55,828 nt of DNA from Candidatus Poribacteria bacterium. GTDB taxonomy: Bacteria > Poribacteria > WGA-4E > WGA-3G. A program made the position numbers and the translations under genes. The stretch lies in NCBI GenBank assembly GCA_028824125.1, contig JAPPES010000006.1, forward strand, positions 1 through 55,828, read 5' to 3'. A model generated the notes under the pieces. That model saw only the letters and a list, made by a program, of their open reading frames with translations, did not search any database and was not told where the DNA came from. Of the stretch, positions 8,836 through 16,600 are shown one piece after another; position 1 is the first letter of the stretch; each line of letters starts with the position of its first letter.

Positions 8836-8864
8836 TTGACACAAAAGGGGATTTAATGTATAAT
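8836..8864 (+). promoter_or_regulatory. Consensus sigma-70 promoter
   Basis: TTGACA (8836-8841) and TATAAT (8859-8864) are both perfect consensus hexamers with a 17-bp spacer. They end 33 bp before the ATG of the next gene, just right of a MITE-like element. Confidence 0.85.
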
Positions 8865-8897
8865 TGCGCAAAATCTCTAAGAGTAGGGAGAAAAATT

Positions 8898-9266
8898 ATG
8901 GAAAAAAAAGTATTCCACGCTGGTGGTGTTGAATTCCACGTGGATAACCGCAATTTCGGTGAAGATGGCGGGCCTTCAGTGCGTGTTTTCGGGGAAGCAG
9001 ATGGCAAAAACATTCAACTACTACGTTTTGACTGCTTCCGCAAAAACCCACACTATCATTACGACCCTTCTGGTAAAAATGACCATCGAAATCTTGATAA
9101 AGCAGAAGTGCCAGATTCGGTTGCGTGGACAATTGAACAGCTCGGACAAAATCTCGCTGAGATGATAGATACTGCAGGTTATGGGAGTATCGCTGAACAG
9201 GTAGACCCAGCTGCGGTGGCAGAAGTCCTACCTGAAATAGAATCTCTCATGCGGGGAGAAAGTTAA
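8898..9266 (+). CDS. Conserved-looking hypothetical protein, 122 residues
   Basis: I do not recognise a family with confidence. The soluble protein opens with MEKKVFHAGGVEFHV and has a beta-rich N-terminal half ending in FRKNPHYHYDPSGKNDHRNLD, which holds four His within about 17 residues. The helical C-terminal half includes AWTIEQLGQNLAEMIDTAG. The start at 8898 is preferred over an upstream in-frame codon at 8856 because TAGGGAG lies nine bases before it, and because a start at 8856 would fall inside the promoter. The next gene follows after 29 bp with its own strong ribosome site. Confidence 0.85.
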   Translation: MEKKVFHAGGVEFHVDNRNFGEDGGPSVRVFGEADGKNIQLLRFDCFRKNPHYHYDPSGKNDHRNLDKAEVPDSVAWTIEQLGQNLAEMIDTAGYGSIAEQVDPAAVAEVLPEIESLMRGES

Positions 9267-9295
9267 TCATATAAAGCGTAAAAGGAGGAATTTAC

Positions 9296-9961
9296 GTGTA
9301 CAAAGTTACTGTTATAAATGTTGTCTTAATGACGATGCTAATAGGTTTTAGTGCTTTTGCAGGAACTCCACAAGAAGTAGGCAAGTGGAAAGAGGGAGAA
9401 CTACTCCTTGAAAACCATAGTTTTGAAGATGATTTAGCCGCCTGGGAATTAGAGGATGGCACATGTTGTGATCGTGGTGGAGAGTATAAGATGGAAATTG
9501 ACAGGAAAAATCCACAGCACGGAAACAAATGTTTAAAAGTCATCGGTATTAAAGCCACCGGCACAAATTGGCACGCAAAGGTTAAGCAACGGAATGTCTC
9601 AATGAAAGCGGGTGAAACATACACCGTCATCTTTTGGGCACGTTCCGAAAAACCACGTCAGGTGAGTTTAAATATTCAAGAGCAACAGGACCCGTGGACA
9701 TTCTGGCAAGGTGGCGATATCAACCTTACAGGCCCAGAATGGGCAGAATACTTTGTCACCTTCACAGCAAAAGAAACTGTTGCCAGAAACATGTGGGTAG
9801 GTTTATCTATTGCGCAATCGGATGTTGATTTCTGGATTGATAATTTCCGCTATTTTGAAGGCGAACCTGAAGACGATTTGTCGCGTGATGAACCGTTTCC
9901 CGTTGATGCAAAGGAAAAATTGGCTACGCAATGGGCATCTGTTAAGACGAACCGATTCTAA
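9296..9961 (+). CDS. Secreted carbohydrate-binding-module-like protein
   Basis: A signal peptide (about residues 1-22, ending SAFAG) is followed by a single beta-sandwich domain resembling CBM4/9-type modules: LLLENHSFEDDLAAWELED, then KCLKVIGIKATGTNWHAKVKQRNVSMKAGETYTVIFWARS, and the closing strand DVDFWIDNFRYFEG. The GTG start is supported by AAAGGAGG. The C-terminal tail VDAKEKLATQWASVKTNRF resembles the tails of two LamG proteins at 26488 and 49240, which suggests a shared targeting or anchoring tail. No catalytic residues are evident. Confidence 0.8.
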   Translation: MYKVTVINVVLMTMLIGFSAFAGTPQEVGKWKEGELLLENHSFEDDLAAWELEDGTCCDRGGEYKMEIDRKNPQHGNKCLKVIGIKATGTNWHAKVKQRNVSMKAGETYTVIFWARSEKPRQVSLNIQEQQDPWTFWQGGDINLTGPEWAEYFVTFTAKETVARNMWVGLSIAQSDVDFWIDNFRYFEGEPEDDLSRDEPFPVDAKEKLATQWASVKTNRF

Positions 9962-9977
9962 CTACCCTCGTTTTATA

Positions 9978-10001
9978 CGGCGCGGTCTCCTGACCGTGCC
10001 G
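9978..10001. terminator. Hairpin between convergent genes
   Basis: CGGCGCGGTC (9978-9987) pairs with GACCGTGCCG (9992-10001), one mismatch, four-base loop, midway between converging genes. No T-run follows, so a terminator role is positional inference. Confidence 0.4.
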
Positions 10002-10025
10002 CATTCCCACCAAAGCATTTCAGAA

Positions 10026-10664
10026 TCATTCTATAATCACTTTTCTAAACGTTAAAGAGACACGCCGCTCCCGTTCATGTTTTTGACTACCCCACACATC
10101 TGATTTTCTGGCGGCAATACCATGCAACCACTTATACCTCGCTTCATCACTTAGAACAACAAGACTCCTTGGTGCCAACCATACCGGAATTTTTTGTGTC
10201 TTATCATCTTTGTTTGTGAAATCCATTACACAACCCGAACCTAAACTCAAAGAAACAATTGTATCTCTAAAACATGGCTCACAATCAATGTGTCCCGCTA
10301 TGCCTTGCCCTGGCGCGTATTCATTGATTATAACTTGATCCGCTATTACTGGCATGTGTCCATCTTTGTGTAATTTATTGCTCAACCTTTTCAACCACTC
10401 TGGTAACTTACCAATACGCATATCAAGGTTGACTTTACGTGCTTTGTAGTCATACTTAAAACCGTAATGTTGAACTCTACGTTTTAGGTCGTTAAGCCAT
10501 TCATGTTTGTCAATCTCTGTTAATAACCAATTATGTCGGTCATTATCGATATAGTTTTCTATATACTGCAACCCGCGGATTTTATAAATCGCTTCCTCAT
10601 TTTTGGACAGTGGTTCTTGTGGGCAAGATTGCTGATCTGGGTCAAATAACGATAGTTGTTCCAT
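10026..10664 (-). CDS. AlkB-like 2OG-Fe(II) oxygenase (paralog 1)
   Basis: This is an AlkB-superfamily dioxygenase of 212 residues. NEYAPGQGIAGHIDCEPCF supplies the substrate-lid motif and the HxD iron ligands. The distal His is in YKWLHGIAARKSD, and RERRVSLTFR provides the Arg pair for 2-oxoglutarate. Related family members repair alkylated bases or demethylate nucleic acids or proteins; the substrate here is unknown. It is about 60 percent identical by eye to the protein at 11725-12375. GGAGAG precedes the start. A methyltransferase-like gene lies immediately upstream on the same strand. Confidence 0.9.
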   Translation of the reverse strand: MEQLSLFDPDQQSCPQEPLSKNEEAIYKIRGLQYIENYIDNDRHNWLLTEIDKHEWLNDLKRRVQHYGFKYDYKARKVNLDMRIGKLPEWLKRLSNKLHKDGHMPVIADQVIINEYAPGQGIAGHIDCEPCFRDTIVSLSLGSGCVMDFTNKDDKTQKIPVWLAPRSLVVLSDEARYKWLHGIAARKSDVWGSQKHERERRVSLTFRKVIIE

Positions 10665-10692
10665 GGTTAACTCTCCATTGAAAAGTCATTTA

Positions 10693-11607
10693 TTAGGAAT
10701 AATTCTCAAAGAAAGAAAAGTTATTAAAGCTATCATAAGACACATCAACCGGATTTTGTTCTCCCCATAAAGTATCATACTTTATCTCCACTACTTGCGT
10801 GGGGTCATGCCCCGTAAAACCTGACACATCATACATTGAATGATATGTTATTACCCAACTTTTTAGATTATGCCACCTTCCTTGAAATTCATCTTTCACA
10901 GGATCCTGATACACCATACACACTTTAGTATCAATGTCCGCTTCATGGAGTACATTGCCTAATTTTTCAATTTCTGATGGAGACTCTAATGTTTTGGTTT
11001 GAAGGAAGTAACAAAAGTTAAATATAACCAGAGTGTCAGCAGGATTATGTAATTTGATTTCATTGGATAAAAATCGGGGCAATCCGTTGTAGTCACGACC
11101 CAAGATGAAATCGTTATAAAAATTTTCACTACTTCCATAGGGTCCATATTCGTTAATTCTTTTCGCCATATTTCGCATTTTTTCAGACTTATCAATACCT
11201 ATATAGGTAATGTTGCCCTGTCCTGCAAATGCAGCCCAAAATGCAATGCCTGATGTCAACGGACCGCAACCAAAATCAATGAACACAATCTTTTCACTTA
11301 TGGATGGAAGATAATTCTTAAAGATGTGATAAGAACTGAAAAGGTGCATAGGCATGTAATTGTAACAGTAAAATAAGACTTTGTCTTCCGGGGAAAAATC
11401 TTCAGATGGTTCATCAAAATCTGCAAGTCCTGATTCAAGGATCTCATGACGAAGATTCTTAATATTTTGCCAATTATTTGCCCTGAAGAACTCTACTACG
11501 GTTGGCTTAGCACGTTCAAATGGGCGTATAACTTGCGACTCAAACAAACCTTGTAGATTTTTACTTGGGGTATAATAGTTACCACCGGAACAGTGTATAT
11601 AGGACAT
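10693..11607 (-). CDS. Putative SAM-dependent methyltransferase
   Basis: The 304-residue protein contains a class I SAM-binding motif, FIDFGCGPLTSG at residues 109-120, followed by an acidic-ended second strand YIGIDKS at 135-141. The strand LVIFNFCYFLQT could be motif IV. I cannot name the subfamily. It sits between two AlkB-like genes on the same strand, 28 bp before one and 117 bp after the other. A modification/demodification pairing is possible but unproven. The AAGGAGA box is about 18 bases from the ATG, rather far. Confidence 0.65.
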   Translation of the reverse strand: MSYIHCSGGNYYTPSKNLQGLFESQVIRPFERAKPTVVEFFRANNWQNIKNLRHEILESGLADFDEPSEDFSPEDKVLFYCYNYMPMHLFSSYHIFKNYLPSISEKIVFIDFGCGPLTSGIAFWAAFAGQGNITYIGIDKSEKMRNMAKRINEYGPYGSSENFYNDFILGRDYNGLPRFLSNEIKLHNPADTLVIFNFCYFLQTKTLESPSEIEKLGNVLHEADIDTKVCMVYQDPVKDEFQGRWHNLKSWVITYHSMYDVSGFTGHDPTQVVEIKYDTLWGEQNPVDVSYDSFNNFSFFENYS

Positions 11608-11724
11608 GTTTTAGGACCTTTCTCCTTGGCAGGCATCACTAAGTTTGATTATGGTAAACCCACATCGGGACATGTTAATATTTATTATTATACTCTACAA
11701 TATTAGTCCCGTCAAGAAAATTAG

Positions 11725-12375
11725 TCATCCATTATATTCTATTATCGCCCGTCTAAACGTCAGCGATATTCTTCGCTGACGTGGAAACTTCCTGCCATCC
11801 CACACATCCGATTTTCTGGCAGGAATACCGTGCATCCACGTATACCTCGCTGCTTCCCTCAGGACAGCAACACTTCGCCGCGCAAGCCAAACCGGAACCT
11901 TTTTCGTTTTGTTGTATCGGTTTGTGAATTCCATAATACAACTCGATCCCAAACTCAAATTGACAATCGTATCCTTGAACCAAGGTTCTTTATCAATATG
12001 CCCGCCAATGCCTTGTCCAGGTTCATATTCATTGATAAGCACCTGATTTGGCACCTCTGGTATGTGTCCATCTCTGTGTAATTTGTTCGCAAGTCTTTTT
12101 AGCCATTCCGGTAAATCGCTCATCTGCATATCATCTTTCAACTTTCCCGTTTCGTAGTCAAACTTAGGTCCGTAATGTTGATAGCGGCGCTTGGAAAAGT
12201 AGCGCCACTCTTGTTTGTCAATCTGATCTAACAACCAATCATGTTGGAACTCATTGATATAATTGGATATATATCGTAACCCGCGGATTTTGTTCACTGC
12301 TTCCTCGTTTTTCGGCGGCGGTTGGGGTTGCGAAAATTGCTGTTCTAATAAAGGAAATAAGGCTAACTGCTTCAT
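11725..12375 (-). CDS. AlkB-like 2OG-Fe(II) oxygenase (paralog 2)
   Basis: A 216-residue paralog of the AlkB-like protein at 10026-10664, with the same landmarks: NEYEPGQGIGGHIDKEPWF (HxD), YTWMHGIPARKSD (distal His) and RQRRISLTFRR (2OG Arg). All expected iron and cofactor ligands are present, so it is probably active. It starts 21 bp after the stop of the MFS transporter gene on the same strand and has no convincing ribosome site, suggesting coupling to that gene. Substrate unknown. Confidence 0.9.
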   Translation of the reverse strand: MKQLALFPLLEQQFSQPQPPPKNEEAVNKIRGLRYISNYINEFQHDWLLDQIDKQEWRYFSKRRYQHYGPKFDYETGKLKDDMQMSDLPEWLKRLANKLHRDGHIPEVPNQVLINEYEPGQGIGGHIDKEPWFKDTIVNLSLGSSCIMEFTNRYNKTKKVPVWLARRSVAVLREAARYTWMHGIPARKSDVWDGRKFPRQRRISLTFRRAIIEYNG

Positions 12376-12396
12376 TGATAATTTCGGAAAGCGGAA

Positions 12397-13644
12397 TTAC
12401 TCTGGACTATATGAGGGATCTGCTTCCAATTCACTGTGATAGGCGAGAAGAATTACTACTGCAATACACGTCCCCACAATACCTACTGGAGAGAAGTTTC
12501 CGACACTGTCTACTAACCATCCGAGCAGCGGCGCAAGTAGAATTGTTGCTAACGATTTAGCTTGTGCTTCGATAGATAGGACCGTAGCGCCCATGTCTGG
12601 CGTAGACTGTGCATCGAACCTACTAATCAAACCAGGTCTCCAGAAATTCTGGAGAATTGCCAATCCGACAAAAAGTGCTATAATTGCGGGGTACCAGCCG
12701 AACCAAAGTGCTGGAATTAAGAGCGCAAAAAGTGCTAAATCTATCCACCACATAAATTGTGCTGCTCCTTCATCTCCGCCTCGCCAATCTGAGACTCGAT
12801 GGGAATTTCGCGAAGCAAAAGACGATAGGAAATAGAGCACAAAATAGACACTTCCCACGAGCAATGCTGACCGCTTCGATTCACCCCATGTTACAAGAAA
12901 GGGTAATGCAAGAGCAGTTTGTTTGAGTATCGGTTGCAGATAGTCTTTACTTGCTTTATACATTCCCTCAAACCCCATACCTTCAAAAACTAAGCGGCGG
13001 AGTGGAGGAAATTGCACTGACCGTTTCAAGGCGCTACCGAGGAGACGGGCAACTGCTTTGAGTGAAAATTCACTTTGTCTATTTCCATCCAACTGCGGTG
13101 GATAACCGAGGAAATTGATGATGTTCAACAAATAGGGGATAATTGAAAACCAGAAGATGTCTGTAAAATTGCCTCGATAAAATACTAAAACACCTGCTAT
13201 AAGAACGGAGACTGCTGACCCCATCTGTGACCATGAACGGGTAAAGCCATAAACTTTCGTCTTCTCGTCTAATCTGTCCTGCAGTCGCAGCCAGTCAAAA
13301 ATCATTGCCTTGTGTGTACCAGTGCGGAACGCATCGCCCAAACCAAAGAAGAACATAGCACCGAACAGCATCGGCAGCGATTTACTGACAGCAAATGTGG
13401 CAAAAGAGGCAATATAAGCACAGAACGAAAAAATCATGGCTCGCCGTCTACCGTAAAGGTCAGCGAGCGCGCCAGAGGGGATTTCAAATAGATTGGTGCA
13501 AATCTCTCGAAATCCGTACAGGATTCCAATTTGGAAGAAGGACAAACCTTTTTCCCGAAACGCTAAAATCAGAAACGGATCGTAGTAGCGTTGATTTTTT
13601 AGGAATCCGTAGAGCGAAAAACGGAAAAGCATCGGTATGCGCAT
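12397..13644 (-). CDS. Major facilitator superfamily transporter
   Basis: A 415-residue integral membrane protein with about twelve hydrophobic segments. GIPSGALADLYGRRRAMIFSF-type loop 2-3 residues (ALADLYGRRRAM) are the classic MFS signature, and the second half has the corresponding WLVDSVG segment. Substrate cannot be predicted. It begins 18 bp after the lipoprotein gene stop and is followed after 21 bp by an AlkB-like gene, so these probably form one transcription unit. No strong ribosome site is visible. Confidence 0.88.
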   Translation of the reverse strand: MRIPMLFRFSLYGFLKNQRYYDPFLILAFREKGLSFFQIGILYGFREICTNLFEIPSGALADLYGRRRAMIFSFCAYIASFATFAVSKSLPMLFGAMFFFGLGDAFRTGTHKAMIFDWLRLQDRLDEKTKVYGFTRSWSQMGSAVSVLIAGVLVFYRGNFTDIFWFSIIPYLLNIINFLGYPPQLDGNRQSEFSLKAVARLLGSALKRSVQFPPLRRLVFEGMGFEGMYKASKDYLQPILKQTALALPFLVTWGESKRSALLVGSVYFVLYFLSSFASRNSHRVSDWRGGDEGAAQFMWWIDLALFALLIPALWFGWYPAIIALFVGLAILQNFWRPGLISRFDAQSTPDMGATVLSIEAQAKSLATILLAPLLGWLVDSVGNFSPVGIVGTCIAVVILLAYHSELEADPSYSPE

Positions 13645-13662
13645 AGGTTAACTGGCGTAATT

Positions 13663-14172
13663 TCACTGTTTCTCCCAGATTTGCACGTTATGCCGCGGCA
13701 AATCAAAAGGATATTCACCGTATTCAAGGATTGGGATTCCGTTATCATCTACGGTGACAATAGCGTGGAGTTGGTGGGGAGAAACACTTGTGTCTACACG
13801 TTCAAGGAATTGCCACTTATCTCCTCCAGCGGTTATAAGCCTTATTTTCGTCCAGAGGATACCTTCACCATCAGTGTATGTTCCATCTGATGTTTGTAGA
13901 ATAGGTTGAGGATCTGCTGGTAAGGTAAAACTTTCACCGATTGTGGATGTAGAATTTAAGTGGGTATGTGATACCAACACCCATGTCCCTGGCACTGGCA
14001 CCTCAACACCGTTCTGGTCAACAGGCCACACATGGTCGCGTTCTTCAATCGGAGTAGGGGTTTTTGATTGAGAATCTAATACTTGTGGGATTCGTTCACA
14101 GCTGGAAAACCCGATAGCTAAAACAGTAATTGCGAATATAAACGTAAGTTTTGTGATTGTTTTCATAAGCAC
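13663..14172 (-). CDS. Predicted lipoprotein
   Basis: The N-terminus is a lipoprotein signal: MKTITKLTFIF then hydrophobic residues to the lipobox AIGFSSC, so the mature protein would start with Cys. The remaining 140 residues look beta-rich (GTWVLVSHTHLN, DKWQFLERVD, NVQIWEK) and carry no motif I recognise; the alternating strands resemble small lipocalin-like lipoproteins. The GTG at 14172 is best spaced from AAAGGA; an ATG two codons later is an alternative. Confidence 0.8.
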   Translation of the reverse strand: MLMKTITKLTFIFAITVLAIGFSSCERIPQVLDSQSKTPTPIEERDHVWPVDQNGVEVPVPGTWVLVSHTHLNSTSTIGESFTLPADPQPILQTSDGTYTDGEGILWTKIRLITAGGDKWQFLERVDTSVSPHQLHAIVTVDDNGIPILEYGEYPFDLPRHNVQIWEKQ

Positions 14173-14232
14173 GTTGAATTCCTTTGTTTTTGAATAATTA
14201 TAGTGGTTGGTAGGATATGTCCATTTGAGAAT

Positions 14233-14445
14233 TTATAAATTTGTTGTAGAATTTTCATTTGCATACGCAAGGCATGCTCGGATGTCAGTCTCAGTTAAAT
14301 AGGGAAAATCATCAAGAATTTCGTCTACTGTCATGCCCGAAGCAAGATAGTCTAAGACATCAAAAACGGTGATTCGCATTCCTCTAATACAAGGTTTTCC
14401 CCCACGTTTTCCAGGTTCAATGGTAATAATGTCTCGGTAATTCAT
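14233..14445 (-). CDS. DUF433 protein (orphan antitoxin-like)
   Basis: The 70-residue sequence matches the DUF433 helix-turn-helix family: ITIEPGKRGGKPCIRGMRITVFDVL, then LASGMTVDEILDDFPYLTETDIRACLAYA. GGGAGG precedes the start. In other genomes such proteins are often paired with a PIN/DUF5615 toxin gene directly downstream; here the next gene is a lipoprotein, so no toxin partner is visible. Confidence 0.9.
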   Translation of the reverse strand: MNYRDIITIEPGKRGGKPCIRGMRITVFDVLDYLASGMTVDEILDDFPYLTETDIRACLAYANENSTTNL

Positions 14446-14533
14446 CTATACACCTCCCAAGTAGTTTTACAATTCCAAGTTTATGTCGTTCTATATTTCC
14501 CGCGATCAATTTTATCGTAAAATATACAATTAA

Positions 14534-14929
14534 TCAGTCATCTTCAAGACTCCTGAACAATTCGCGATATACCGGTAAGGCAAGCTTCAGTTTTAATGCT
14601 TCCTCGATTTCAAACCAACCGATCATTGAGTGTTCTTCTGGTTGTAGGCACTGTAGTTCGCCTCTCCAATCCGTTACCACAAATACGTGATAAGTGTGAT
14701 CGTTATTGGAGTCAAAAAGGGTTTCAATGTGTTTAAATTGAACGGGTGTAACACCGATCTCTTCTTGCAACTCTCTTGTGAGGGTCTGTATTAGTGTTTC
14801 ACCATTTTCGCAATGTCCACCAATCATATCCCAGACGTTCGGATAAGAGGTTCGGTGTTTAGCCCTTTTGCCTAACAGAATCTCTCCGTTCCTAAACAAG
14901 ATTCCGAGCGCGCAAACTTTTAATTCCAT
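14534..14929 (-). CDS. Nudix hydrolase
   Basis: The Nudix box is complete: G-x5-E-x7-REL-x-EE-x-GV within GHCENGE...RELQEEIGV. The family hydrolyses nucleoside diphosphates linked to another moiety. The 131-residue length is that of a stand-alone MutT-like domain, and the exact substrate is unknown. It stands alone, with 88 bp to the DUF433 gene and a long repeat-containing gap upstream. Confidence 0.93.
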   Translation of the reverse strand: MELKVCALGILFRNGEILLGKRAKHRTSYPNVWDMIGGHCENGETLIQTLTRELQEEIGVTPVQFKHIETLFDSNNDHTYHVFVVTDWRGELQCLQPEEHSMIGWFEIEEALKLKLALPVYRELFRSLEDD

Positions 14930-15124
14930 GGTTTGTTCCTACATAGAGAATAATCTGGAACACAATAGATTTCATAATATATCCACGTTTCGCACCGCTG
15001 GCGCTTGTGTTTGGTAGATGTCCACATCTATACACCTTTCGTCCCGCTGGGACTTGAATAAACCGATGAAATGAATTGCTTCTCTTCAGCCAACACATAA
15101 AGGTTTCAACATCTCTCTACCCAT

Positions 15125-15339
15125 AACTGTCAATTTAAGGAATGTTATCTGTCCTTTGGATGTGTTCAACCTCAGGAATTAACGTCAAATGTGCGTTTGG
15201 GCATCTCTTATATTCTGTAGGAGCGAGCTGTGCTCGCGACCGTTCGTCCGATGTCGCGAGCACAGCTCGCTCCTACAGGCAGATAATCGGACAGACAAGG
15301 TTTCCCTCAACAAGAGGATATACCCTTAAGTTGACAGTT
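15125..15339. repeat. MITE-like element, terminal repeat AACTGTCAATTTAAGG
   Basis: AACTGTCAATTTAAGG (15125-15140) pairs with CCTTAAGTTGACAGTT (15324-15339), one mismatch. Imperfect direct repeats flank it (GGTTTCAACATCTCTCTACCC before, GGTTTCAGCACCACTCTACCC after). Inside is a 26-bp perfect hairpin. It belongs to the 684-bp gap 14930-15613; 14985-15060 has a GTCCCGCTGGGAC palindrome, and 15364-15613 is AT-rich with no gene, apart from an inverted AAAACTAAATAACCC repeat at 15421. Confidence 0.75.
15215..15278. repeat. 26-bp perfect inverted repeat starting CTGTAGGAGCGAGCTG
   Basis: Arms 15215-15240 and 15253-15278 are perfectly complementary around a 12-base loop. Related shorter hairpins starting CTGTAGGAGCGA are at 38299-38376. 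It is nested in the larger element at 15125-15339. Confidence 0.9.
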
Positions 15340-15613
15340 TTGGTTTCAGCACCACTCTACCCGATGGACGATACTACTATAAAACATTAACTTTTGTCAT
15401 AGAGGACATAAGAAAAATCGAAAACTAAATAACCCATCCAAATTAACTATTTATTCTACAATTTAGAGACATTGCCTTACTACGATGATATTTGAAATCT
15501 TACATCTAACTTACGTTATATTATATCACAATTTTCGCATATTGTAAAATTTATTTAATCATTTGTTTAAATTATACTTTTGCTATCCACAAAAAGTAGC
15601 AAGTCAATCACGT

Positions 15614-15979
15614 TTAGCCGACAGTCTTATCCTTTCGCTGGTGTATAATGACATGATTGCCATCGGGATCTGCGACAATTGCCCAAAAACATACTGCAGA
15701 TTCCCCCAAAGGTGAATGTATATGGATTCCTGTTTGTTCTAATTCTTCTATGGAAGCCTTTACGTCTTCAACAGCAAGTGCGACTGTCCCACCACCGGGA
15801 GACGTAAAATCATAACCTTGTCCTAATACAAGTGTACCGGGATTTATCTCAAATTCTGCCCATGTCCCTTCATGCACTAAACATGACAGTGGAATCCCAA
15901 GTACATCACGGTAAAAAGCAAGCGATTTCTGCATATCGCTCACTCCAAAGAAAGTAAAGTCAATACCTAATACATTCAT
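15614..15979 (-). CDS. VOC family (glyoxalase-like) protein, copy 2
   Basis: A 121-residue single vicinal-oxygen-chelate domain: FTFFGVSDMQKSLAFYRDVLGIP at the start, GGTVALAVEDVKASIEELEQTG in the middle and VADPDGNHVIIHQRKDKTVG at the end. ATG 15979 lies two bases after the stop of its near-identical upstream neighbour, so they are a recent tandem duplication and probably coupled. Enzymatic role (glyoxalase, dioxygenase or resistance protein) cannot be told from one domain. Confidence 0.88.
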   Translation of the reverse strand: MNVLGIDFTFFGVSDMQKSLAFYRDVLGIPLSCLVHEGTWAEFEINPGTLVLGQGYDFTSPGGGTVALAVEDVKASIEELEQTGIHIHSPLGESAVCFWAIVADPDGNHVIIHQRKDKTVG

Positions 15980-15981
15980 AT

Positions 15982-16347
15982 TCAACCGACAGTCTTATCC
16001 TTTCGCTGGTGAATGATAACACGATTACCATCCGGGTCTTCAACAATCGCCAAGAAACACACTGGGGTTTCTTCCAGAGACCAGTATACAGGTACGTCTG
16101 CTTGCTTCAATTCTTCTACGGCAGCTTTCGCGTCCTCAACAGCAAGCGCGACCATTCCGTGACCTGGATCCGTAAAACTGTCGCCTTGTCCCAATATCAG
16201 CGTGCCGGGGTTTATCTCAAATTCTGCCCATGTATCCTCAAGGATCAACCTTGCTAATGGAATTCCAAGCAAATCGCGATAAAAGGCGATCGATTTCTGC
16301 ATATCATTTACCCCAAAGAAGGTAAAGTCAATACCTAATACATTCAT
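15982..16347 (-). CDS. VOC family (glyoxalase-like) protein, copy 1
   Basis: A paralog of the adjacent gene with the same first 13 residues and the same C-terminal VIIHQRKDKTVG. The variable part is the central strand (VPVYWSLEETPVC against IHIHSPLGESAVC). GAGGAGG precedes its ATG. That ribosome-site region is itself repeated at 16565-16585 on the other side of an inverted-repeat element, which suggests insertion directly 5' of this gene. Confidence 0.88.
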   Translation of the reverse strand: MNVLGIDFTFFGVNDMQKSIAFYRDLLGIPLARLILEDTWAEFEINPGTLILGQGDSFTDPGHGMVALAVEDAKAAVEELKQADVPVYWSLEETPVCFLAIVEDPDGNRVIIHQRKDKTVG

Positions 16348-16585
16348 GGTTATAACCTCCTCAACACCATAAGCGTCAATTTAAGAACACGTCTCTTGTA
16401 GGAGGACTTTGTCCGCCCGATATATTTCTAAAATCCAAATCAACGATGAATGCGTTTATGGCATTCATCGGGGTTGAAAACCCCTCCAACAAGAAAGGAT
16501 CGCGCTCAGGAAACTACTTGTTTTCGGTATTGTACCTAACTTTACACGTTAAATTGACGCATAAGGTTATAACCTCCTCGACACC
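16348..16585. repeat. Inverted-repeat element flanked by 21-bp direct repeats
   Basis: GGTTATAACCTCCTC.ACACC occurs at 16348-16368 and 16565-16585 (20 of 21 identical). Between them is an element with ends AAGCGTCAATTTAAG (16371-16385) and GTTAAATTGACGCAT (16548-16562), related to the element at 15125-15339. The flanking copies include the VOC gene's ribosome site, so they look like a target duplication. Confidence 0.75.
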
Positions 16586-16600
16586 AACTCAAATGATAGG

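Noticed and set aside
14233..14445. Complete toxin-antitoxin pair around the DUF433 protein
   Set aside because: No PIN/DUF5615-like frame lies immediately up- or downstream.
15421..15613. Possible small RNA or gene in AT-rich gap
   Set aside because: No open frame with a ribosome site, no stable hairpin and no promoter pair could be supported.
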